Assembly (NCBI GenBank): GCA_023457135.1
Contig: JAEWMO010000093.1
Location: 1-33,640 of the forward strand
Length of the DNA stretch: 33,640 bases
Direction: 5' to 3'
DNA from: Methanobacteriota archaeon
Lineage (GTDB): Archaea > Halobacteriota > Methanomicrobia > Methanomicrobiales > Methanoculleaceae
Shown here: one piece after another, positions 15,322 to 22,328 of the stretch
Layout: each line of letters opens with the position of its first letter
Numbering within the stretch: position 1 is the first letter of the stretch
Translations under genes and position numbers: made by a program
Notes under the pieces: model-generated
What the model saw: the letters and a program-made list of their open reading frames with translations, nothing else
Told to the model about the DNA's origin: nothing
Databases searched by the model: none

Positions 15322-15984
15322 TCACTCCTCGCCGCTCTCCTGCAGCCACCCGGCCGCGGCCACCAGGCGGGCGATCAGGACGGCGACATAGAGGGTCCCG
15401 CTCACGGTCTCGAGCAGGGCGAGCGACCGGGCCTGGTCGGTGAGCGGCGTGATGTCGCCGTAGCCCAGCGTCGCAAGGGTGACGAAGCTGAAGTAGATGA
15501 ACGCGGGGAAGGTGAAGGCGGCGTCCGGCTGGCTGCTCGCGAATGATCCCGGGGTGATCGTCTCGACGAGGTTGTAGGCGGTCGCCCAGGTGAGGCCCAT
15601 GAGGAAGTAGACGGAGACCGCCCCGGAGATGGTGTCGGAGGTGACCCGGCGTGCGCTGACGACCCGCTTGAGGCAGATGAGTGCGGTGAAGGTGTAGAAG
15701 AGGACCGAGAAGAAGTCTCCGGCGATGCTGAGCGCGGGAGCGCCGGTGAAGACGTGGAGCCAGCCGAGGCCGAAGGCGGGGATCGCGAGGAGGGCGGCGA
15801 TCACGACCTGCCGCCGCCGGTCGCTCACGGCGTAGACCCCGGTGATCAGGACAAACGATGTGAGCACCCTCAACGCGGCCGGGCCGGTCGGGCCTGCGGC
15901 CACGTACGGGTAGACGACGAGCAGGAGGATGAGCGACGCGAGCAGGTAGTGAAACTGCCTGGTCCTGGCGAGAAACCTCTTCAC
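15322..15984 (-). CDS. Voltage-gated-like K+ channel (six hydrophobic segments, TLGYGD filter)
   Basis: The 220 residues give six hydrophobic helices at about 12-29, 37-54, 58-80, 86-106, 122-142 and 188-213. A pore loop FIYFSFVTLATLGYGDITP (162-180) carries the K+ selectivity filter TLGYGD. No RCK or cyclic-nucleotide domain follows, and helix 4 lacks the regular Arg ladder of a voltage sensor. It is therefore a compact K+-selective channel of unknown gating. GTG 15984 overlaps the stop of the Ser/Thr kinase gene as GTGA. The frame extends upstream to 16080, but only within the kinase gene. The coupling suggests the kinase, FHA protein and channel act together. Confidence 0.85.
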   Translation of the reverse strand: MKRFLARTRQFHYLLASLILLLVVYPYVAAGPTGPAALRVLTSFVLITGVYAVSDRRRQVVIAALLAIPAFGLGWLHVFTGAPALSIAGDFFSVLFYTFTALICLKRVVSARRVTSDTISGAVSVYFLMGLTWATAYNLVETITPGSFASSQPDAAFTFPAFIYFSFVTLATLGYGDITPLTDQARSLALLETVSGTLYVAVLIARLVAAAGWLQESGEE

Positions 15985-17201
15985 GCTCCCGCGTTGCCGG
16001 CGTCCCTCATCAGGGTTTCGATCGCATCGAGCACCTCCCCGGCGGACCGGTAACGGTCGGCGGGATCTTTTGCGAGGCACCGGAGGATGACCGCATCGAG
16101 CCCGGCAAGGGCCGGGTCGATGGCGGACGGCGGGACCGGTTCCGCGTCGAGGACCGCTCCGGCCATCCCGGCGATCCCCTCGCCGGCATGGGGCGGCTTT
16201 CCCGTCACCATCTCGTAGAGGACGGCGCCGAGCTGGTAGATGTCGGTCGCGGGCCCCGCCCGCCCGAACCGCTCCGGGGCGATCTGTTCGGGGGCCGCGT
16301 AGGCGAGAGTGAACCCGGCGGCCGCGGTCTCGCGGGTCTCGGCCGGCCTCGTGCTCATGCCCCAGTCGGCGATCTTCGGTGTCCCGTCATCGGCAAGCAG
16401 GATGTTGCCAGGCTTGATGTCCCGGTGGACGATCCCCCGCCCGTGGGCGTAGGCGAGCCCGGCGGCGATCCCCGCGGCGATACGGAGGGCATCCGCCGGG
16501 GGGAGGGGTCTGTCGAGGTCCGCGAGGTTCCGGGGCAGGTACTCCATCTCGACGAACGGCACCGGGAGGATGTTGACCGAGTGGACCCGGACGATGTTCT
16601 CGTGGAGAAGGTCCTCCTGGAACCGCATCTCCCGCATGAAGGTCTTCCCGGTCGCCTCGTCGTAGGAGACCGGGATCTTCACCGCCACGGCCCTGCCGTC
16701 GTCGCGCCGGACCGCGGAGAAGACCTGGCCGAGCCCGCCTCTCCCGACGAAGGCGACCCGGTCGTACCGTCCGGCAAGCTCCGCCGGGAACCCCGGCGGG
16801 TGGAGGGGCAGCATCGTCCGGTTGGCGTCGGCAGGGACGGTTGCCGCCGCCTCTTCCCGCGGCCTCTTCGAGTACATGCCGAGCGCGGCGCCGACGCCGA
16901 CCAGGAGGAGGGCGAGGAGGATCCCGGTCCAGGGGGAGTTGTCCGGCTCCGCTATGGTCTCTGTCGGCACCGGGGTGGCGGTCGCTTCCGGCGACGGAAG
17001 GGCGGTCGGGGTTGCCGCCGGCGTGACGGTCGCTTCCGGCGTGGTGCCGCCCTTGCCGTTGTTCGGCTTCTTTCCGGTTGCCTCGAGCGCCTTCTCGGAG
17101 GGATTTGCGTGGTCCGGGGGCGCGCCGGCTACCGCGGGTGCGAGCGCGGCGAGGAGGAGGGCGGCGACGAGGAAGAGGGCCGCCGCCCGTTCAGGCCGCA
17201 T
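15981..17201 (-). CDS. Membrane-anchored Ser/Thr protein kinase (PknB-like catalytic domain)
   Basis: This 406-residue protein begins with a signal-like hydrophobic stretch (8-26). A Pro/Thr/Ala-rich stalk follows (about 52-85), then one TM helix (92-110) and a cytoplasmic kinase domain (145-400). Kinase motifs: glycine loop GRGGLGQVF (153-161), lysine K175 in AVAVKIP, catalytic HRDIKPGN (259-266), metal-binding DWG (279-281, in place of DFG) and AYAAPEQ (300-306). All catalytic residues are present, so activity is expected. If the first segment is cleaved or spans the membrane, the stalk lies outside the cell. ATG 17201 overlaps the FHA gene's last codons by 11 bases, and the stop overlaps the channel start. 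Confidence 0.92.
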   Translation of the reverse strand: MRPERAAALFLVAALLLAALAPAVAGAPPDHANPSEKALEATGKKPNNGKGGTTPEATVTPAATPTALPSPEATATPVPTETIAEPDNSPWTGILLALLLVGVGAALGMYSKRPREEAAATVPADANRTMLPLHPPGFPAELAGRYDRVAFVGRGGLGQVFSAVRRDDGRAVAVKIPVSYDEATGKTFMREMRFQEDLLHENIVRVHSVNILPVPFVEMEYLPRNLADLDRPLPPADALRIAAGIAAGLAYAHGRGIVHRDIKPGNILLADDGTPKIADWGMSTRPAETRETAAAGFTLAYAAPEQIAPERFGRAGPATDIYQLGAVLYEMVTGKPPHAGEGIAGMAGAVLDAEPVPPSAIDPALAGLDAVILRCLAKDPADRYRSAGEVLDAIETLMRDAGNAGA

Positions 17202-17988
17202 CCGGCGGTCGCACCCCCCCGGCCAGGACGAAGACGAGGGTCGCCCCCGGTGCGCCCTTCGCCAGTTCGACGAGGTCGCCGTCACGGAGTTCCCGCCGCG
17301 TCCCCCGCCCGATCTCGTTCCCGTTCACGAAGGTCCCGCCCGTGCTCCCGCAGTCCTCGATGAGCCAGGCCCCCTGCCGCCGGGTGAGCCGGGCATGGGG
17401 CCGTGAGACCCGGGTGACCGCCGCGTACTCCTCACCGAGCACGATCTCCTGCCCCGGCCGGGGGGGTGCGTCCGGGTCGGCCCGGCCCAGGGCGACGCTC
17501 TCCTCCGCGATGGGGAAGACCTTCCCGTCGTCCGCCCCCCCGAGGAGGATGAGGACCGGGCCCCGGCCGGCAAACTCGCCCGAGAACGCCTCCCGGACAC
17601 CGGCAAGTTTCTGTGCGAGCACGGCGTCCGTGAGCGTCAGGTTCAGGTTCGCAAAGAGCCCCAGGCTCCGCGTGATCGCCTCAAGCCCTCCCGGCACGAG
17701 CGAGTACTTCCAGACCGGGTGGACCCCTTTTGCGGACGGCCGCGAGAGGCCGGCTTCTTTCCGGACGACCCCGATGCTCATCAGTTTGTCGAGATGCTTC
17801 TTGGTGTTCTCGTAGCTCGTCTCGATCTCGTAGGAGATCTGCCGGACCTCCTTGGGCTTTCGTTCGATCACCTTCAGGATCTTCAAGCGCGTGCTGCTGC
17901 TCAGCACGTCCAGGTATTCGGAGAGCTCCTGTAAGTCGTCGGTGCCGGTGCCGAGGATCAGTGTCCTTGCGTCGTCGTCGTGAGTCGT
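17191..17988 (-). CDS. Winged-helix plus FHA domain regulator
   Basis: An N-terminal ArsR-like winged helix (STRLKILKVIERKPKEVRQI, then SYENTKKHLDKLMSIGVVRKE) is followed by a linker and a C-terminal FHA domain. FHA phosphothreonine-binding residues are visible: SVALGRADP (GR), TRVSRPHARL (SRPH) and STGGTFVNGNEIG (NG). It should bind DNA or act as a dimerising scaffold, and recognise phosphothreonine made by the kinase encoded next. Start is uncertain. GTG 17907 has no ribosome site and cuts into the first helix. The frame is open further back, and GGGAGGAG stands five bases before an ACG at 17988 that would read MTHDDDARTL if it were ATG. I use 17988, marking it as inferred. The 3' end overlaps the kinase start. 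Confidence 0.82.
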   Translation of the reverse strand, partial: TTHDDDARTLILGTGTDDLQELSEYLDVLSSSTRLKILKVIERKPKEVRQISYEIETSYENTKKHLDKLMSIGVVRKEAGLSRPSAKGVHPVWKYSLVPGGLEAITRSLGLFANLNLTLTDAVLAQKLAGVREAFSGEFAGRGPVLILLGGADDGKVFPIAEESVALGRADPDAPPRPGQEIVLGEEYAAVTRVSRPHARLTRRQGAWLIEDCGSTGGTFVNGNEIGRGTRRELRDGDLVELAKGAPGATLVFVLAGGVRPPDAA

Positions 17989-18134
17989 GGTCTCTCCTCC
18001 CGTCCTCTATTGCTGTATGGTTTCGCGAGACCGCAAAAGAAGGTTGTGCACCGGGACGGGGCGGCAGACACCGCGGAAACATGCCGATCCGGACCTGGAT
18101 CATGTTTATACCGGAGGCCGATCAGGAGGGGGGC

Positions 18135-18419
18135 ATGCTTGGCGATATCGAGTCCGTGCAGCAGCGGGCCGTGATGGTGGAGATCGAGGAGATGATCCAG
18201 TCGACTCCCGACCATGCCGATATCCGGGAGGCGCTCGCCTCACTCGACTTCGTGCCGGAGCGGGACAACACCGATGTGGCGATCTGGGTGCATCCGGGCC
18301 TGCGGATCTTCGTCCTGCTCCAGATGAACATCGGGGGCGGCTACGCGGGCTACAGGGTCGGGGCCTACGAGGACCTCGAAGGCGGCGAGGGAGAGTTTAT
18401 CGGCTACAACGCCCGGTGA
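18135..18419 (+). CDS. Small uncharacterised protein, first of a tandem paralogous pair
   Basis: The 94-residue protein has an N-terminal helix (QQRAVMVEIEEMIQ), then IREALASLDFVPERDNTDVA and IWVHPGLRIFVLLQMN, and a Gly-rich, Tyr-rich acidic end. ATG 18135 follows AGGAGG (18124-18129) by five bases. There is no signal peptide or TM helix. It resembles the next gene along most of its length. I do not recognise the family. Confidence 0.75.
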   Translation: MLGDIESVQQRAVMVEIEEMIQSTPDHADIREALASLDFVPERDNTDVAIWVHPGLRIFVLLQMNIGGGYAGYRVGAYEDLEGGEGEFIGYNAR

Positions 18420-18478
18420 CGCCTTCCCCCTCGCCCGCGGGTCAGGTTTATCCCGGTAGAGCGCGGTAAGGCTCCCCT

Positions 18479-18745
18479 ATGAAGAGACAGGTACTGGTCG
18501 ACCGTGATGAGCAGGAGGTCATGATGGGCCGGGTCCGGGAGGCGATCGCCGGCGGCGGGACCTACGACGAGATCCGGCAGCGTCTCGAGGGTCTCGGCTT
18601 CCGGGCGAAGGAGGACAACCCCGCGCTTGCCCTCTGGGAGAACCCCGAGCACGAACTCTTTGTGATGATCCATATGGACGCCGGGGCCGGGAAGGTGCGC
18701 GAGTACGATGTGAGGACGTTTGAGGAGACGGAAGGCTATGAGTGA
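18479..18745 (+). CDS. Small uncharacterised protein, second of the tandem pair
   Basis: The 88-residue protein aligns with its upstream neighbour: YDEIRQRLEGLGFRAKEDNP against IREALASLDFVPERDN, then ALALWENPEHELFVMIHMDA against VAIWVHPGLRIFVLLQMN, and a similar acidic FEETEGYE end. GTTTATCC (about 18446-18453) centred some 29 bases before ATG 18479 suggests its own leaderless promoter. Its 3' end overlaps the convergent membrane-protein gene by ten bases. Function unknown. Confidence 0.75.
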   Translation: MKRQVLVDRDEQEVMMGRVREAIAGGGTYDEIRQRLEGLGFRAKEDNPALALWENPEHELFVMIHMDAGAGKVREYDVRTFEETEGYE

Positions 18746-19188
18746 TCCCGTTTCCCGGGCGGGCCTACGAAGAGCCCGATGTAGCCCCCGATGAGCGCGA
18801 TGATGAAGACGATGACGTAGACCGGGAGCGTGAGCCACCCTTTAAAGAGGTCGAAGAACGCGTTGCCGGTGATCTCGCCGACGAGGATGAGGAGCCGGAG
18901 GATGAAGATGACGAGGAAGACGGCGCCGAGCGCACCGAAGACCGGGCCGGGCAGGTTGAGCGGGAGGGTGAGAGCGCCGAAGAGGTCGCCGATGAGGAAG
19001 AGGACCGTGATCAGGACGAGCAGGCCGAGGTTGGCGTTGAGGAACGCGACGACCTGGACGAAGACCGGGGACTGGACGTAGGCGCCGGCGAGGAGGTTCA
19101 AGACGGCGAGGAGGATCAGGAAGAAGATGAACCCGCCTATCCGCGATATGAGTATGCCCGCGATCGACTCCCTCTTCCGTCCGCCCAT
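18736..19188 (-). CDS. Small four-helix integral membrane protein
   Basis: Of 150 residues, four long hydrophobic helices make up most: ISRIGGFIFFLILLAVLNLL, VAFLNANLGLLVLITVLFLI, FGALGAVFLVIFILRLLILV and LPVYVIVFIIALIGGYIGLF. The N-terminus is basic (GGRKRES), and the end is GPPGKRDHS. No catalytic motif is visible, and I cannot name a family. ATG 19188 follows GGAG by nine bases; GTG 19203 is possible. Confidence 0.7.
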   Translation of the reverse strand: MGGRKRESIAGILISRIGGFIFFLILLAVLNLLAGAYVQSPVFVQVVAFLNANLGLLVLITVLFLIGDLFGALTLPLNLPGPVFGALGAVFLVIFILRLLILVGEITGNAFFDLFKGWLTLPVYVIVFIIALIGGYIGLFVGPPGKRDHS

Positions 19189-19224
19189 ACGATGCTTCTC
19201 CACTGAGGTGAAAGCGCTCCACCT

Positions 19225-20790
19225 TTATGGAGCTGCCGCCCGCTCCGTCACCCGGGTCTGCGCCTGCTCGCGGACGAACGAGAGGAGGTAGTAGGGCCCC
19301 CCGGCGCCCCGGCCCGTCGACCCGCTCGCCTTCCAGCCCCCGAAGGGCTGGGCGCCCGGCCAGGCTCCCGTCGTCGCCCCGCCGCGCCGGTTGGCGTAGA
19401 CGACCCCGAACCGGATCCCCTCGAAGAACGTCTCGATCTCCGCCGGGTCTTCGGCGAAGATCCCGGCCGTCAGGCCGTAGTCCGTCGCGTTTGCGAGCGC
19501 GAGCGCCTCGTCGAGTTCCTCGAACGTCCCGACGAGGAGGACCGGGACGAAGAGTTCGTCACGGAAGAGGCGGTGGTCGTGCGCAAGCCCGGCGATGACC
19601 GTGGGCCGGACGTAGCCGCCTCCCCGGACCGTCCCGCCCGCGACGAGCCTCCCGCCGTCGCGGAGCGCCTCCTCGACCGCCTTCCGGTAGGTCAGCCGTG
19701 CGTCGTCGTCGATCAGGGGGCCGAACGCCACCTCCCGCCGCCGGGGGTCGCCGACCTCCATCTTCTCCGTCCTCTTCCGGAGCGCCTCACAGAACCGCTC
19801 CGCGACCGGCGACTGGACGTAGACCCTCGATGCGGCGCTGCACTTCTGCCCCGCAAACCCGAAGGCCGCCCGGGCCACCCCCTCGGCCGCCTTCTCGATA
19901 TCCGCGCTTGCGGTGACGATCACCGGGTTCTTGCTCCCCAGTTCCAGCACCAGCGGCCGGTGGTAGGGCTGCACCGCGGCCGCCTGCCGCGCAAGCCACG
20001 TCCCGACGGCCCGCGACCCGGTGAACGCTATCCCGGCGACGTCGGGGTGGGCGACCACGGCCTCGCCGAAGGGGCCGCCGGGCCCGGTCACCAGGTTGAG
20101 GGCGCCCGCCGGGACGCCGGCAGCCGCAAAGAGCCGGTAGAGGGTCACCCCGGTGAGCGGGGTCTTGCTCGTCGGCTTGAAGACGACCGTGTTCCCCGTG
20201 AGGAGGGCGCCCGTGATCATCCCGGCCGCAAGCGCTATCGGGAAGTTGAAGGGCGATATGACCGCCCAGACGCCGTAAGGGCGCATGACGCTCCGGCACT
20301 CCTCGCCGGGGGCCGATGAGTTCATGACGGTCGTGTAACCGTTGTTCTGCTCATAGACGTCGCAGTAGTAGCGAAGCATGGCGGCCGCCTCCCCGACCTC
20401 CGCGAGCGCCTCGTAGCGGGTCTTCCCCGCCTCGTAGGTCAGGAGGGCGGCGAGTTTGAAGAGACGATCCTCGATGGCGTCGGCCGTCTTCCTGGCGATC
20501 CCGGCCCGCTCCCGCCAGTCCCGCCGGGACCAGGCGGGAAACGCCTCGCCTGCCGCGGCGACCGCCTCGCGGACGTGCTCCTCTCCCCCCTCGGCAAAGG
20601 TGCCGAGCAGGACCGCCGGGTCGATCGGCGACCTGACCTCAAACTCCCCGGACGCCCGGACCTCCCGGCCGCCGATGTACATCGGGTGGCTCTTCCCGAA
20701 CTCGCGCTCGATTGCGAGCAGGGCGGCCTCATACTCGCCGTGCAGGCCCTCGTCCGACTCGATGGAGACGTAGGTTACTCCTGTCTGCAT
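19225..20790 (-). CDS. NAD(P)-dependent aldehyde dehydrogenase, 1-pyrroline-5-carboxylate dehydrogenase type
   Basis: Aldehyde dehydrogenase motifs are complete: VISPFNFPIALAAGMITGAL, TVVFKPTSKTPLTG, IAFTGSRAVGTWLA, the general-base Glu in VLELGSKNP, and the nucleophile Cys in FAGQKCSAASRVYV. The end has YGLTAGIFAEDPAEIE and GAQPFGGWKASGSTGRGAGG. The 521-residue length and the DARLTYRKAVEEA and RGGATTGAWPGAQPFGGWK blocks resemble RocA/PutA-type pyrroline-5-carboxylate dehydrogenases, which oxidise glutamate semialdehyde to glutamate. Substrate is inferred. GGAGGG lies eight bases before ATG 20790. It follows the aminotransferase by 15 bases, so they form an operon. Confidence 0.88.
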   Translation of the reverse strand: MQTGVTYVSIESDEGLHGEYEAALLAIEREFGKSHPMYIGGREVRASGEFEVRSPIDPAVLLGTFAEGGEEHVREAVAAAGEAFPAWSRRDWRERAGIARKTADAIEDRLFKLAALLTYEAGKTRYEALAEVGEAAAMLRYYCDVYEQNNGYTTVMNSSAPGEECRSVMRPYGVWAVISPFNFPIALAAGMITGALLTGNTVVFKPTSKTPLTGVTLYRLFAAAGVPAGALNLVTGPGGPFGEAVVAHPDVAGIAFTGSRAVGTWLARQAAAVQPYHRPLVLELGSKNPVIVTASADIEKAAEGVARAAFGFAGQKCSAASRVYVQSPVAERFCEALRKRTEKMEVGDPRRREVAFGPLIDDDARLTYRKAVEEALRDGGRLVAGGTVRGGGYVRPTVIAGLAHDHRLFRDELFVPVLLVGTFEELDEALALANATDYGLTAGIFAEDPAEIETFFEGIRFGVVYANRRGGATTGAWPGAQPFGGWKASGSTGRGAGGPYYLLSFVREQAQTRVTERAAAP

Positions 20791-20805
20791 ATCTTCATCC
20801 CTCCT

Positions 20806-22116
20806 TCAGAACCCTTCCATGGCCCGGTCCAGGATCGCGACCGCCGTATCGATCTCCTCCTCGCTCACGATCAGGGGCGGGCAGAACCGGATCACCGACT
20901 CCCCCGCGGGGAGGAGGACGAGGCCGCGCTCGAACGCCCGCCGGAGGATGATCCTCTGCTCGTCCCGCGCCGGCTCCTTCGTCGACCGGTCCCGGACCAG
21001 TTCCATCCCGACCATGAGGCCGAGGCCGCGGACGTCGCCGACGATCGGGTGCCGCCCTGCAAGTTCGCGCAGGCGCGCCGTCAGGTACCCGCCCGCGGCC
21101 GTCACCCGGTCACCGAGCCCCTCCTCGCGGAGGAGGCCCATCACGGCGAGGGCTGCGGCGCAGGCCAGGTTGTTGCCGCCGAACGTGCTCGCGTGCGAGC
21201 CCGGCGGCCAGTCCATGACCTCGCCCGACGCGACGGTGACGCCGAACGGCAGCCCCCCGCCGAGCGCTTTTCCCAGGCAGACGATGTCGGGGGTGACGCC
21301 GGCGTGCTCGGCGGCGAGGAACCGCCCGGTCCGGAAGCACCCCGCCTGCACCTCGTCCGCCACGAGGAGGATCCCGTGCTCGTCGCAGAGGCGCCGCAGC
21401 CGGGGGAGGAACCCCGGCGGCGGGACGACGTAGCCCCCTTCCCCCAGCACGGGCTCGACGACGATCGCGGCGACCTCGTCGGGCGCGACCTCGTCGGCAA
21501 AGACCGTCTCCTCGAGATATGCCACGACGGCGGCGTCGCAAGTAGCGGGGTCCCCGCCGAACGGGCGGTAGGGGTCCGGGTAGGGGACGTGGATCGCCGG
21601 GAGGAACGGGCCGAACGAGCGGCGCTGGACCACCTTCCCGGCCGTGAGGCTGAGGGCCCCGTAGGTCCGGCCATGGAACCCGCGGTGGAACGCTATGAAG
21701 TGGTTCCTGCCCGAATGGTACCGGGCGAGTTTCATCGCCGCCTCGACGCTCTCCGCCCCGGAGTTCGAGAAGTAGACCCGGTCGAGCCCGCCGGGGAGGA
21801 ACCCGACAACCTCTTCGGCGCACCGGACCGGGACCCCGGAGCAGAAGTCCATGAACGCCCCGTGCGAGAGGTACCCCGCCTGCTCCCGGATGGCGGCGAC
21901 GACCTCCGGGGGGTTCCAGCCCATGTTCATCACGGCGATCCCGGCCGTGAAGTCGAGGTAGCGGTTCCCGTCGACGTCCCAGAGGTTCATGCCGGCACCC
22001 CTCTCCAGCACGAGGGGATACTCCCGCGCCGCCGACGGGGAGATGACGCCAGCGTCCCGGCGGAGGATCTCGCGGCCCCTCTCGCCCGGCGGCCCGGCCC
22101 GGATCAGGGGTTCCAT
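20806..22116 (-). CDS. Class III pyridoxal-phosphate aminotransferase (ornithine/4-aminobutyrate type)
   Basis: The 436-residue protein has MNLWDVDGNRYLDFTAGIAV, YFSNSGAESVEAAMKLAR (cofactor phosphate), HRGFHGRTYGALSLT, ILLVADEVQAGCFRTGRF with the cofactor Asp, and the PLP lysine in CLGKALGGGLPFG. Related archaeal proteins include ornithine aminotransferases, GABA aminotransferases and a broad amino-acid racemase, which cannot be told apart by eye. Next to a P5C-type dehydrogenase, ornithine to glutamate semialdehyde to glutamate is the simplest pathway. ATG 22116 has GGGGAGGGG just upstream, and CCTTTATTA 26 bases upstream, as TATA box. The frame continues to 22176 without homologous sequence. 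Confidence 0.88.
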   Translation of the reverse strand: MEPLIRAGPPGERGREILRRDAGVISPSAAREYPLVLERGAGMNLWDVDGNRYLDFTAGIAVMNMGWNPPEVVAAIREQAGYLSHGAFMDFCSGVPVRCAEEVVGFLPGGLDRVYFSNSGAESVEAAMKLARYHSGRNHFIAFHRGFHGRTYGALSLTAGKVVQRRSFGPFLPAIHVPYPDPYRPFGGDPATCDAAVVAYLEETVFADEVAPDEVAAIVVEPVLGEGGYVVPPPGFLPRLRRLCDEHGILLVADEVQAGCFRTGRFLAAEHAGVTPDIVCLGKALGGGLPFGVTVASGEVMDWPPGSHASTFGGNNLACAAALAVMGLLREEGLGDRVTAAGGYLTARLRELAGRHPIVGDVRGLGLMVGMELVRDRSTKEPARDEQRIILRRAFERGLVLLPAGESVIRFCPPLIVSEEEIDTAVAILDRAMEGF

Positions 22117-22328
22117 GCCCCTCCCCTGTCCCGGCCGGTAATAAAGGCAACCCTGCGGGATAACCGCAACGTTCAAGTAGCCCCCGGCGGTGAGTACTCC
22201 CTGGAGATCGTGAAGTTCGCAACCCTCGCTTCCTGTTTTGAGCGGCCCGGGGCAACGCCGTCCCGGAACGATATCGCCCTTCTTGCACGGCTGCCCGGCG
22301 CGGCGCCGGCGGCGGGGAGTGTGAGAGG

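Noticed and set aside
18742..19206. Very acidic plus-strand frame across the small membrane protein
   Set aside because: Its Glu/Asp richness is the complement of the hydrophobic codons of the minus gene, which shows four clear TM helices.
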